Assembly (NCBI RefSeq): GCF_005048265.1
Contig: NZ_SUNH01000011.1
Location: 83,351 to 147,350, forward strand
Length of the DNA stretch: 64,000 nucleotides
Direction of reading: 5' to 3'
Origin: Paracoccus hibiscisoli
Lineage (GTDB): Bacteria; Pseudomonadota; Alphaproteobacteria; Rhodobacterales; Rhodobacteraceae
Shown here: one piece after another, positions 34,886-43,640 of the stretch
How positions within the stretch are numbered: the stretch's first letter is position 1
How the letters are laid out: the number at the start of each line of letters is the position of its first letter
Notes under the pieces: model-generated
Databases searched by the model: none
Told to the model about the DNA's origin: nothing
What the model saw: only the letters and a program-made list of their open reading frames with translations
Position numbers and translations under genes: made by a program

Positions 34886-34907
34886 CTGTCACGGGTTTGT
34901 TATGCGG
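34886..34907 (+). promoter_or_regulatory. Candidate PhoB box before the phytase-like gene
   Basis: CTGTCAC (34886-34892) and TTGTTAT (34897-34903) are 11 bases apart and match the Pho-box heptamer CTGTCAT at 6 and 5 of 7 positions. The box lies 44 bases before the start of a secreted phytase-like gene, which would be a sensible member of a phosphate regulon. The second unit is imperfect. Confidence 0.5.
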
Positions 34908-34951
34908 CGGCCCTAACGTCCCGCCATCATTCACACCGCCCCTGAGGTTCC

Positions 34952-37114
34952 ATGTCCGCCCCCATCACCGGTTTCGTCTCTCTCCTGGCGCTGGTCGCCG
35001 CCGTCCCGGCCCTGGCCGAGCCGCATTTCAACCGCATCGCGACCCTGCCCGTCACCGCCACCATGGCGGATGGCGCGGATGTCGCGCGCGAATCCTCGGC
35101 CGAGATCATCTCGGCCTCCGAGGACGGGATGACGCTGGTCTATACCGACAGCCCGCTTGGGGTGATCGGGCTGATCGACATCACCGACCCGCAGGCCCCG
35201 CGCGCCCTGGGCCAGGTCGACATGGGCGGAGAGCCGACCACCGCCGTCTTTGTCGGCGACATGGTCTTTGCCGGGGTTAACACGTCGGACAGCTATACCG
35301 CCCCCTCGGGCAGGCTGGCGACGGTCGATCCGGCGACGATGGCGGTTGTGGCCGAATGCGATCTGGGCGGACAGCCCGACGCGGTCGCCAAGGCCCCCGA
35401 TGGCAGCTTTCTGGCCGTGGCCATCGAGAACGAGCGCGACGAGGATCTGGGCGATGGCGGCCTGCCGCAGATGCCCGCGGGCTTTGTCGTCAAGCTGCCG
35501 GTCGCGGACGGCGCGGCCGATTGCGCGGCCCTGCAGGTGATCGAGATGACCGGCCTGGCCGACATCCACCCCGAGGACCCCGAGCCCGAATTCGTGGACG
35601 TGAACGATGCCGGAGAGATCGTCGTCACCCTGCAGGAGAACAACCACATCGTGATCATCGGCGCCGACGGCACCGTCGCGTCGCATTTCCCGGCGGGCGA
35701 GGTCGCGCTGGAGGGGATCGACACGGCCCGCGACGGCGCGCTGGATTTCACCGGCAGCAAGCCCGCCGCCCCGCGAGAGCCCGATGCCGTCAAGTGGATC
35801 GACGCCGATCACGTGGCCTTTGCCAACGAGGGCGACTGGAAGGGCGGCACGCGCGGCTGGTCGGTCTTTCACCGCGACGGGACGATGGTCTGGGACGCGG
35901 GCAACAGCCTTGAGCAGGCGATCGCCGCCATCGGCCATTACCCCGAACACCGCAGCCACACCAAGGGCGCAGAGCCCGAGGGGATGGAGACCGGCACCTT
36001 TGGCGGCATCCCGATGGTCTTTGTCGCGGCCGAGCGTGCCTCGGTCATCGGGGTCTATGACGTCTCGGACGTGACCGCGCCGCGGCTGCACCAGCTGCTG
36101 CCCTCGGGGATCAGCCCTGAGGGGATCGTGGCCATCCCCGCGCGCAACCTGATCGCCAGCGCGAACGAATTCGACGGGCGCGCGGACGGGGCGGCGGGCA
36201 GCCATGTGATGATCTATGAATGGCAGGACGCCCCTGCCGCCTATCCGATGATCACCGCCGATGAGGGAATTGGCTGGGGCGCGTTGTCGGGCCTGGTCGC
36301 GGATGCCGACCGCCCGGGCATCCTCTATGCCGTGACCGACAGCGTTTATGCGATGGCGCCCGCGATCCTGACCATCGACGCCACGCAGACGCCCGCCCGC
36401 ATCACCGAACGCCGCGTCGTGACCCGCATGGGCCAGCCCGCCCAGAAGCTGGACCTGGAGGGGATCGCCCTGGGGCCCGATGGCGGGTTCTGGCTGGCCT
36501 CGGAGGGGCGGGCCGACCGGCTGGTGCCGCATGCCGTCTATCGCGTGGACGCGAAGGGAGAGATCCGCGAGGAGATCGCCCTGCCTGCCGAACTGCTGGC
36601 GCATGAGACGCGCTTTGGCATCGAGGGGATCACCGTGCAGGGCGACGTTCTGTGGATGGCCGTGCAGCGCGAATGGGGCGACGACCCGGCGGGCATGGTC
36701 AAGCTGCTGGCCTATGACACCGCGACGCAAGGCTGGGGCGCGGTCCATTACCCGCTGGAAACCCCCGCTGATGGCGCTTGGATGGGCCTGTCCGAGATCA
36801 CGCTGGACGGCGATTGGGCCTATGTCTTGGAACGCGACAACCAGATCGGCGATGCGGCCGCCACCAAGGCGTTGTATCGCGTGGCGCTGTCCGATCTGAC
36901 CCCCGCGCCGCTTGACGGTCCGCTGCCGGTGGTCACCAAGGCGCTGGTGCGCGACCTGATCCCCGATCTGGGCGCGCTGAACGGCTATGTCCAGGACAAG
37001 GTCGAGGGCTTTGCCATCGACGCGGATGGCACGGGCTGGGTCGTGACCGACAATGACGGCGTGCAGGACGCCTCGGGCGAGACGCTGTTCTGGTCGGTCG
37101 GCGCGATGCGCTGA
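34952..37114 (+). CDS. Secreted esterase-like phytase domain protein
   Basis: This 720-residue protein has a signal peptide (VSLLALVAAVPALA before EPHFNRI). The N-terminal half (about 25-400) is a beta-propeller-like repeat region with HSHTKGAEPEGMETGTFGG-type loops. The C-terminal half (about 420-720) matches the esterase-like activity of phytase family, with KLDLEGIALGPDGGFWLASEG, HETRFGIEGITVQGD and KVEGFAIDADGTGWVVTDNDG. Such proteins are exported and are often linked to phosphate scavenging. A PhoB-box candidate upstream supports that. The substrate is unknown. An 11-bp GC hairpin follows the stop by 14 bases. Confidence 0.82.
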   Translation: MSAPITGFVSLLALVAAVPALAEPHFNRIATLPVTATMADGADVARESSAEIISASEDGMTLVYTDSPLGVIGLIDITDPQAPRALGQVDMGGEPTTAVFVGDMVFAGVNTSDSYTAPSGRLATVDPATMAVVAECDLGGQPDAVAKAPDGSFLAVAIENERDEDLGDGGLPQMPAGFVVKLPVADGAADCAALQVIEMTGLADIHPEDPEPEFVDVNDAGEIVVTLQENNHIVIIGADGTVASHFPAGEVALEGIDTARDGALDFTGSKPAAPREPDAVKWIDADHVAFANEGDWKGGTRGWSVFHRDGTMVWDAGNSLEQAIAAIGHYPEHRSHTKGAEPEGMETGTFGGIPMVFVAAERASVIGVYDVSDVTAPRLHQLLPSGISPEGIVAIPARNLIASANEFDGRADGAAGSHVMIYEWQDAPAAYPMITADEGIGWGALSGLVADADRPGILYAVTDSVYAMAPAILTIDATQTPARITERRVVTRMGQPAQKLDLEGIALGPDGGFWLASEGRADRLVPHAVYRVDAKGEIREEIALPAELLAHETRFGIEGITVQGDVLWMAVQREWGDDPAGMVKLLAYDTATQGWGAVHYPLETPADGAWMGLSEITLDGDWAYVLERDNQIGDAAATKALYRVALSDLTPAPLDGPLPVVTKALVRDLIPDLGALNGYVQDKVEGFAIDADGTGWVVTDNDGVQDASGETLFWSVGAMR

Positions 37115-37128
37115 CCCTTGCGTGATCG

Positions 37129-37164
37129 CCGGCCCCGCCCTGACATAGGTCAAGGCGGGGCCGG
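37129..37164 (+). promoter_or_regulatory. Long hairpin with an FnrL/FixK-like box at its apex
   Basis: CCGGCCCCGCC (37129-37139) pairs perfectly with GGCGGGGCCGG (37154-37164). Inside it, TGAC-ATAG-GTCA (37141-37152) forms a second inverted repeat. CTGACATAGGTCAA (37140-37153) fits the FNR/FixK pattern TTGAYNNNNRTCAA at all fixed positions except the first T. Centred at 37146.5, it would place a class II start near 37188, ahead of the GGAG ribosome site and ATG 37218. The hairpin may also end transcription of the phytase-like gene, though it lacks a T-run. Confidence 0.5.
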
Positions 37165-37217
37165 TCCGGGTCTGTCATCGTCGCCCCTCAAGGTTCGCCT
37201 TCAGAAGGAGCAGACAC

Positions 37218-37982
37218 ATGACGGATCTCCGTTTCGACTTTCGCGGCCGCACGGCCATCGTGACCGGCGCCGCATCTGGCATCGGCCGCGAGATCGCCCT
37301 GGAGCTGGGGCGTTCGGGCGCGCGTGTCATCGTCAGCGACCTGCAGGACAAAGCCTGCCACGCCGTCGTCCAGCAGATCGAGGCCGCCGGGGGCACCGCC
37401 CGCGCCTTTGCCGCCGATGTTGCCGACGAGGCCGCGATGAAGGCCCTGGTCGCCTGCGCCGAGGCCGAGGGGGGCGGCCTGCACATGGCGGTCAACAATG
37501 CCGGGATCGGCGGTCCCAGCCTGCCCACCGGCGAATACCCCGCCGACGATTGGCGGCGGGTGATCGACATCAACCTGAACGGCGTTTTTTACGGGATGCG
37601 CTGGCAGATCCCCGCGATGGAGCGGGCGGGCGGCGGGTCCATCGTCAACATGTCCTCGATCCTGGGGTCGGTGGGCTTTGCCAATGCCGCGCCCTATGTC
37701 GCGGCCAAGCACGCGCTGCTTGGCCTGACGCGGACTGCGGCGATGGAATACGCGGCGCGGGGGGTGCGGGTGAACGCCGTGGGTCCGGCCTTCATCGACA
37801 CGCCGCTGCTGTCGGCCAACCTGTCGCCCGAGGCATTGGCCGGTCTGGCCGCGCTGCATCCGATGGGGCGCATCGGCACCCCGGCCGAGGTCTCGGCGCT
37901 GACCTGCTTTCTGCTGTCGGACCGGGCCAGCTTTGTCACCGGCAGCTATCACCTGGTCGATGGCGGATATACCGCGCCATGA
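37218..37982 (+). CDS. Short-chain dehydrogenase/reductase
   Basis: This 254-residue classical SDR has the NAD(P) motif TGAASGIG (residues 17-24), NNAG, the catalytic Ser in VNMSSILG, Tyr and Lys in YVAAKHA, and the C-terminal [13 protein letters not shown]. An Asp after the second strand (VSDLQ) suggests NAD preference. AGAAGGAG precedes the ATG. It is the first gene of a three-gene unit with the P-type ATPase (4-base overlap) and ackA-pduL. The substrate is not evident; 3-hydroxyacyl or sugar alcohol oxidation are both possible. Confidence 0.85.
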   Translation: MTDLRFDFRGRTAIVTGAASGIGREIALELGRSGARVIVSDLQDKACHAVVQQIEAAGGTARAFAADVADEAAMKALVACAEAEGGGLHMAVNNAGIGGPSLPTGEYPADDWRRVIDINLNGVFYGMRWQIPAMERAGGGSIVNMSSILGSVGFANAAPYVAAKHALLGLTRTAAMEYAARGVRVNAVGPAFIDTPLLSANLSPEALAGLAALHPMGRIGTPAEVSALTCFLLSDRASFVTGSYHLVDGGYTAP

Positions 37983-40639
37983 CGGACGGTCCGCTGGCGG
38001 GGGACCTGCACCCCTGGGCCATGCCTGCGGATGCGGTTCTGCAGGCGCTTGGGACCGATGGCAGGGGGCTGAGCGCCACGGAAGCCGCAGCCCGGCTGGA
38101 GCGCCACGGGCCGAACCGGCTGCCCGAACCGCCCCGCCCCTCGGCGCTGGCCCGGCTGGCGCGGCAATTCGCCAACCTGCTGATCGTGGTGCTGATTCTG
38201 GCGGCGGTCATCACGGCGCTGTTGGGTCACTGGGTCGATACTGGCGTGATCCTGGCCGTGGTGGTGCTGAACGGGGTCATCGGCTTTGTCCAGGAGGGGC
38301 GGGCCGAACAGGCGCTGGAGGCGCTGCGCGACATGCTGGCGCCGCGCGCGGCCGTCCTGCGCGACGGGGCGCGCCTGTCGGTGGACGCGGTGCATCTGGT
38401 GCCCGGCGACATCGTCCTGATCGAGGCGGGCGACCGCGTGCCCGCCGACCTGCGCCTGATCGCGGTGGCGAACCTGACCGCCGAGGAGGCGATGCTGACC
38501 GGTGAATCCCTGCCGGTGCGCAAGGGGCTGGCGCGGGTGGCTGTCGGCGCGCCGCTTGGCGATCGCGCGGCGATGGCGTTCAGCGGCACGATGATCGCCC
38601 AGGGGACCGGGGCCGGCGTGGTCGTGGCCACGGGGGCGGCCACCCAGATCGGCCAGATCAGCCACATGATGCAGTCGGTCACGGTCCTGACCACGCCGCT
38701 GATCGCGCAGATGAGCCGCTTTGCCCGCGTCCTGACCGGGTTCGTGCTGGTCGTCGCGGCGCTGGTGCTGGCCTTTACCACGCTGCTGCGCGGCACCCCC
38801 TTTGCCGAGGCGTTCATCGTCGTGGTCGGCCTGATCGTCGCGGCCATCCCCGAGGGTCTGCCCGCGGTGCTGACCGTCACGCTGGCCATCGGCGTGCAGC
38901 GGATGGCCGGGCGGCACGCGATCATCCGCCGGCTGCCCTCGATCGAGACGCTTGGCGCCGTCTCGGTCATCTGTTCGGACAAGACCGGCACGCTGACCCG
39001 CAACGAGATGGTCGTGACCCGCATCGCCACCGCGCGCGGCGACGCCGAGGTCGCGGGCGACGGCTATGCCCCCGAGGGCACGGTCGGCGGCACCGATGAC
39101 CCGGCCTGGCCCGCCCTTGGCCGTATCGCGGCGCTGTGCAACACCGCCCAGCTGCGCCACGACGGCAGCTGGCGGGTCGAGGGCGACCCGATGGAGGGCG
39201 CGCTGCTGGCCCTGGCGGGCAAGCTGGGTGCCCCGTGGCAAGACCGCCCCGCGCCCCGCGCCACGATCCCCTTCGATGCACGCTATCGCTATATGGCGGT
39301 GCTGGATCAGGAGATGATCCTGGCCAAGGGCGCCCCCGAGGCGCTGCTGGCGCGCTGTGACCGGGCGTTGGGCGTGGACGGCCCGCTGGACCGTCCCGCA
39401 TGGGAGGGCCGGGCCGAGGCCATCGCCCGTCAGGGCATGCGCGTGCTGGCGTTGGCGCACAAGCCGCATGACGCGGCGACGCTGGATCACGGTGATCTGG
39501 ACGGCGGGCTGGTGCTGGTCGGGCTGGTCGGCCTGATCGACCCGCCCCGCCCCGAGGCGATCGCCGCCGTGGCCGATTGCCGCCGCGCGGGCATCGCGGT
39601 CAAGATGATCACCGGCGATCATGCCGGAACCGCCGCCGCCATCGGCCGCCAGATCGGGCTGGCCCGCCCGGACCGGGTGCTGACCGGCGCCGATATCGAC
39701 GCGCTGGACGACGATGCGCTGATCGGGGCGGCGGACCGCACCGACATCTTTGCCCGCACCAGCCCCGAACACAAGCTGCGGCTGGTCATGGCGCTGCAGG
39801 CGCCCGGCGCGGTCGTCGCGATGACCGGCGACGGGGTGAACGACGCGCCCGCGCTGAAACGCGCGGATGCGGGCATCGCGATGGGCCGGAAGGGGTCGCA
39901 GGCCGCGCGCGAGGCCAGCGACCTGGTGCTGGCCGACGACAACTTTGCCTCGATCGCCGAGGCGGTGCGACAGGGGCGCACGGTCTATGACAACCTCAAG
40001 AAGGTCATCGCCTTCCTGCTGCCCGTGAACGGCGGCGAAAGCATGAGCCTGATCGTCGCCGTCCTGTTCGGCCTGATCCTGCCGATCACCCCGCTGCAGA
40101 TCCTGTGGGTGAACATGCTCAGCTCTGTCGCGCTGGCGATGGCCCTGGCCTTCGAGCCGCCAGAGCGTGGCGTGATGGCCCGCCCGCCGCGCCCCGCCCA
40201 TGCGCCGATCCTGTCGCGCTTCGTGCTGTGGCGGGTGATGCTGGTGTCGGTCCTGTTCACCCTGGGGATCTTTGGTCAGTTCCAGGCGGCGATGGCCTGG
40301 GGCGCGGATCTGGATGTCGCGCGGACCATGGCGGTCAACACGCTGGTGGCGATGGAGGTGTTCTATCTGTTCTCGGTCCGCTACCGTCACGGCGCGTCGG
40401 CCACGCTGCAGGGCGCGCAGGGCACGCCCGCGGTCCTGATCGCGCTGGCCGTGGTGGTGGCGCTGCAGGTGCTGCTGACCTATGCGCCGCCGCTGCGGAT
40501 GCTGTTCGGCACCGCGCCGCTCAGCCTGGGCCAGCTGGCCGCGTGTGTGGGGGCCGGGGTGCTGCTGCTGGCCGTGCTGGAGATCGACAAACGCGCCGCC
40601 GCCTTGTGGCGCCGCAACCCGACAGGAGAATCCGCATGA
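37979..40639 (+). CDS. P2-type cation-transporting ATPase
   Basis: This 886-residue P-type ATPase has an N-terminal cation-ATPase domain, the actuator motif TGES (174-177) and helix 4 with [12 protein letters not shown] (PEGLP at 291-295). The phosphorylation site is CSDKTGTLT (D334) and the hinge is TGDGVNDAP. Helix 6 reads [24 protein letters not shown], unlike the NLVTDGLPA of calcium pumps. Ca2+, Na+ or another cation are therefore all possible. It is coupled to the SDR and ackA-pduL genes by 4-base overlaps on both sides. Confidence 0.92.
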   Translation: MTDGPLAGDLHPWAMPADAVLQALGTDGRGLSATEAAARLERHGPNRLPEPPRPSALARLARQFANLLIVVLILAAVITALLGHWVDTGVILAVVVLNGVIGFVQEGRAEQALEALRDMLAPRAAVLRDGARLSVDAVHLVPGDIVLIEAGDRVPADLRLIAVANLTAEEAMLTGESLPVRKGLARVAVGAPLGDRAAMAFSGTMIAQGTGAGVVVATGAATQIGQISHMMQSVTVLTTPLIAQMSRFARVLTGFVLVVAALVLAFTTLLRGTPFAEAFIVVVGLIVAAIPEGLPAVLTVTLAIGVQRMAGRHAIIRRLPSIETLGAVSVICSDKTGTLTRNEMVVTRIATARGDAEVAGDGYAPEGTVGGTDDPAWPALGRIAALCNTAQLRHDGSWRVEGDPMEGALLALAGKLGAPWQDRPAPRATIPFDARYRYMAVLDQEMILAKGAPEALLARCDRALGVDGPLDRPAWEGRAEAIARQGMRVLALAHKPHDAATLDHGDLDGGLVLVGLVGLIDPPRPEAIAAVADCRRAGIAVKMITGDHAGTAAAIGRQIGLARPDRVLTGADIDALDDDALIGAADRTDIFARTSPEHKLRLVMALQAPGAVVAMTGDGVNDAPALKRADAGIAMGRKGSQAAREASDLVLADDNFASIAEAVRQGRTVYDNLKKVIAFLLPVNGGESMSLIVAVLFGLILPITPLQILWVNMLSSVALAMALAFEPPERGVMARPPRPAHAPILSRFVLWRVMLVSVLFTLGIFGQFQAAMAWGADLDVARTMAVNTLVAMEVFYLFSVRYRHGASATLQGAQGTPAVLIALAVVVALQVLLTYAPPLRMLFGTAPLSLGQLAACVGAGVLLLAVLEIDKRAAALWRRNPTGESA

Positions 40640-42399
40640 AAGTCCTGGTGTTCAACGCCGGCAGCTCCAGCCTGAAGCTGGGCGTCTTCGATGACGAACG
40701 GCAGGTGTTCAAGGCGGGCTTTGACCGCTTCGGGCCTGACGGCTGCGATCTGACGGTGGCGGGGGTGGTGCGCCGCGCGCCGCAGACGGATCTGCGCGCG
40801 GCCATCGCGGCGGTGCCCGCGCTGCTGTCCGAGCAGGGCGTCGCGGGCATCGCGGCGGTCGGCCACCGGCTGGCCCATGGCGGAACCGGCTTCACCGGCC
40901 CCGCGCGCCTCGACGATGCGGTCGTAGCGCGCATCGACGCGCTGACCCCGCTTGCGCCGCTGCACAACCCGGCGATGCTGCAGGCGGTGCGGCTGGCGCG
41001 CGATCTGTGGCCCGACCTGCCGCAGGTCGCGGTCTTTGACACCAGCTTTCACCTGACCAATCCGGCGCGGGCGACGACCTATGCGGTTCCCGCCGCCTGG
41101 CGTCAGGCGGGGCTGCGGCGGTTCGGCTTTCACGGCACGTCGCACAAATACGTGGCCGAACGCGCGGCCGAGGCGCTTGGCCGTCCTGTGTCGGAGCTGC
41201 GCATCATCAGCATGCATCTGGGCAACGGGGCCAGCGCCTGCGCGGTGCAATACGGGCGCAGCATCGACAGCTCGATGGGCATGACCCCGCTGGAGGGGCT
41301 GGTGATGGGCACGCGGTCGGGCGATGTCGACCCCGGCGCCTTCGGCTTTCTGCAGCGCGAACTGGGCCTGGATATCCCGCAGATCGAGGCCGCGCTCTAT
41401 GCCGACAGCGGCCTGATGGCGCTGGCGGGCAGCGCCGACATGCGCGACGTCCAGGACCGGGCCGCGGCGGGCGATGCGGCGGCGCAGGGTGCGATCACCC
41501 TCTATGCCTATCGCGCGCGCAAGTATCTGGGGGCCTATGCGGCGGCGATGGGCGGGCTGGACGCGGTCGTCTTCACCGGCGGAATCGGAGAGAACTCGGC
41601 CACGATGCGGCGGCGGATCTGCGACGGGCTGGGCTTTCTGGGCCTGACCCTGGACGAGGATCTGAACCGCGCTCCGGACCTGTCCGATCAGGCCGCCCCG
41701 CAGATCCAGGGGCCCGGCAGCCGCGTCGCGGTCATCGTGACCGAGACCGCCGAACAGCGCATGATCGCGCGCGAGGTGCGCCGGCTGCTGGCCCGCCCGC
41801 CCGCTGTGCCGCGCCCCATTCCGGTGGCCGTGTCGGGCCGCCATGTGCATCTGTCCGCGCCCGCGGTCGAGGCGCTGTTCGGCCCGGGCTATCGCCTGAC
41901 CCCCGGCACGCCCCTGCGCCAGCCCGGCAACTGGGTCGCGCAGGAACGCCTGGTGCTGGAGGGCCCCAAGGGACGGCTGGAGCGGGTGGCGATCCTGGGC
42001 CCGCTGCGCGCGCGCACCCAGATCGAGGTGTCGCGCACCGACAGCTTTGCCCTGGGCGTCGACGCGCCGCTGCGCGACAGCGGCAAGCTGGACGGCACGC
42101 CCTGCGTGCGTCTGATCGGTCCGGCGGGGCATCTGGACAGCGACGGGCTGATCGTCGCCGCGCGCCACATCCACACCAACCCCGAGGATGCGCGCGCCAT
42201 GGGCCTGCAGGACGGCGCGCTGGTGCAACTGCGCCTGGCCGACGGATCGGCGCGCAGCCTGATCCTGGATCGCGTGCTGGTCCGCGTGGCACCCGGCACC
42301 GTCACGGAACTGCATATCGACACCGACGAGGCCAATGCCGCAGGGATCGTGGGCGCGACCGAGGGCGCGCTGGTCGGAACGGCGCAGCCGGTGGATTGA
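40636..42399 (+). CDS. Acetate kinase fused to a PduL-type phosphotransacylase
   Basis: This 587-residue protein joins two enzymes. Residues 1-388 are acetate kinase: VLVFNAGSSSLKL, R78 in GHRLAHGG, D135 in VFDTSFH, H166 in FGFHGTSHKY, R227 in MGTRSGDVD and FTGGIGEN. Residues about 393-587 are a PduL-type phosphate acyltransferase. Its expected zinc-site residues are present: H403 and H405 in SGRHVHLS, E437 in GNWVAQERL, H511 and H513 in ARHIHTN, H560 in TELHID, and GPKG at 444-447. Together they would turn acetyl-CoA into acetyl phosphate and then acetate with ATP gain, or the reverse, in one chain. The linker (389-393) has no stop or frameshift. It overlaps the ATPase gene by 4 bases. Confidence 0.92.
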   Translation: MKVLVFNAGSSSLKLGVFDDERQVFKAGFDRFGPDGCDLTVAGVVRRAPQTDLRAAIAAVPALLSEQGVAGIAAVGHRLAHGGTGFTGPARLDDAVVARIDALTPLAPLHNPAMLQAVRLARDLWPDLPQVAVFDTSFHLTNPARATTYAVPAAWRQAGLRRFGFHGTSHKYVAERAAEALGRPVSELRIISMHLGNGASACAVQYGRSIDSSMGMTPLEGLVMGTRSGDVDPGAFGFLQRELGLDIPQIEAALYADSGLMALAGSADMRDVQDRAAAGDAAAQGAITLYAYRARKYLGAYAAAMGGLDAVVFTGGIGENSATMRRRICDGLGFLGLTLDEDLNRAPDLSDQAAPQIQGPGSRVAVIVTETAEQRMIAREVRRLLARPPAVPRPIPVAVSGRHVHLSAPAVEALFGPGYRLTPGTPLRQPGNWVAQERLVLEGPKGRLERVAILGPLRARTQIEVSRTDSFALGVDAPLRDSGKLDGTPCVRLIGPAGHLDSDGLIVAARHIHTNPEDARAMGLQDGALVQLRLADGSARSLILDRVLVRVAPGTVTELHIDTDEANAAGIVGATEGALVGTAQPVD

Positions 42400-42483
42400 C
42401 CCCCGCCGCGGTGGCGCCAGAAAGGCCCTGTTGCCCGGGCGGGGTTTGATTTACGCTGCCCGGAACAGATCAGATCGACCCCA

Positions 42484-42495
42484 GAATACGGTTGC
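42484..42495 (+). promoter_or_regulatory. Candidate LacI-family operator upstream of its own regulator gene
   Basis: GAATACGGTTGC at 42484-42495 shares the eight bases ACGGTTGC with a second site at 43542-43549 before the transporter operon. It has the central CG and TTGC half typical of LacI-family sites and lies 8 bases before the regulator ATG, where it could support autoregulation. Confidence 0.45.
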
Positions 42496-42503
42496 AGCAG
42501 CCC

Positions 42504-43523
42504 ATGTCCCGCCCCACCATCCACGACGTCGCCCGCATTGCCGGTGTCAGCCTTTCGACCGTCGATCGGGTGCTGAACGACCGCGAGGGGGTGCGCCGCG
42601 CGACCCGGGCGCGGGTCGCCGAGGCGATGCAGCAGCTGGGCTACGAACGCAACATCGCCGCCGCCAATCTGGCGCGCCGCCGTCAGTACCGCCTGCTGTT
42701 CGTCCTGCCTGCGGGGGGCAACAGCTTCATGCGCGGGCTGGAGCGCGAGATCGGGGCGCGTGCCGAGGCGTGGGAATTCACGGCGATTTCCGTGACGACC
42801 GTTCCTCCGTTCGATGACGCGGCGTTGGCCGGGGCGCTGCAATCGATCGACCCGGCGCAGACGGATGGGGTGGCGGTGGTGGCCACGGATTCCGCGGCCG
42901 TGCGTGCGGCGCTGGCCGCCTTGCGCGACCGGGGCGTTGCGGTGGTGACGCTGGTGTCGGACCTGCCATCGTCGCGGCGCCAGCATTTCGTGGGCATCGA
43001 CAATGTGCAGGCCGGGCGCACCGCGGCCAGCCTGTTGGGGCGCTTCTGCCGGGGACGGACGGGCAGCATCGTGACGGTCGCGGGGTCGATGCTGGTGCGC
43101 GACCACGCCGAACGCAGGCTGGGATTCGAGCAGGTCCTGCGCCAGGAATTCTCCGATCAGCGCGTCCTGCCGCCGCTGGAGGGGTTCGACGACCAGGATA
43201 TCGTGGCCGCGCAACTGGCGGAATTGCTGGCGCGGACCCCGGATGTCGTCGGCATCTACAGCCTGGGCGCGGGGACGCGCGGGGTCGCGCGCGCCATGGC
43301 ACAGGCGCGCCCGGATGCCCCTTCGGTCGTGGTCCACGAGCTGACCGCGCATTCCCGTCAGGCCCTGCTGGACGGCACCTTTGATGCGGTGATCCATCAG
43401 GACCCCGTGCGCGAGATATCGGTCGCGGTCAGCCTGCTGCAGTCGCTGATCGAGGGCGGGGCCATCGACCCCGAGGCCGCGCGCATCGGCATCGAGGTCT
43501 ATCTGCGCGACAACCTTCCCTGA
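42504..43523 (+). CDS. LacI-family transcriptional regulator of the xyloside operon
   Basis: This 339-residue regulator has the LacI HTH IHDVARIAGVSLSTVDRVLN, hinge helix region NIAAANLARR and a periplasmic-binding-protein-like effector domain (LLFVLPAGGNSFM, FVGIDNVQAGRTAASLLGRF). A sugar-type ligand is expected. It sits immediately upstream of, and in the same direction as, a CUT1 transporter with GH43 and xylose isomerase genes, so xylose or xylosides are the likely ligand. ATG 42504 is used; TTG 42492 upstream lies in the operator. Confidence 0.88.
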   Translation: MSRPTIHDVARIAGVSLSTVDRVLNDREGVRRATRARVAEAMQQLGYERNIAAANLARRRQYRLLFVLPAGGNSFMRGLEREIGARAEAWEFTAISVTTVPPFDDAALAGALQSIDPAQTDGVAVVATDSAAVRAALAALRDRGVAVVTLVSDLPSSRRQHFVGIDNVQAGRTAASLLGRFCRGRTGSIVTVAGSMLVRDHAERRLGFEQVLRQEFSDQRVLPPLEGFDDQDIVAAQLAELLARTPDVVGIYSLGAGTRGVARAMAQARPDAPSVVVHELTAHSRQALLDGTFDAVIHQDPVREISVAVSLLQSLIEGGAIDPEAARIGIEVYLRDNLP

Positions 43524-43537
43524 ACAGCGACCCGTCC

Positions 43538-43579
43538 GGAAACGGTTGCGTGGTGCTCATGTTTGACGTACGTATGTCA
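43538..43579 (+). promoter_or_regulatory. Two candidate LacI-family operators before the xyloside operon
   Basis: GGAAACGGTTGC (43538-43549) read on the other strand is GCAACCGTTTCC, matching the GCAANCGNTTNC form seen in LacI-family sites. TGACGTACGTATGTCA (43564-43579) is a second CG-centred palindrome with 14 of 16 bases symmetric. Both lie in the 117-base gap between the LacI-type gene and the binding-protein gene, which is where repression of the operon would act. Confidence 0.5.
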
Positions 43580-43640
43580 TCAATGGCGAATCTTCGTCAG
43601 AATGACGCCGGTTGAGGAGCTGGCGAGAGGGAGGACCACC

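Noticed and set aside
37218..37982. The SDR as a xylose dehydrogenase (XylB of the Weimberg route)
   Set aside because: It lies in a different operon with an ATPase and AckA-PduL, far from the pentonate genes, and nothing in the sequence fixes the substrate.
42401..42447. Terminator after ackA-pduL from CCCCGCC and GGGCGGGG arms
   Set aside because: The arms are about 35 bases apart with little pairing between; the TTTG after the second arm is too short to count.
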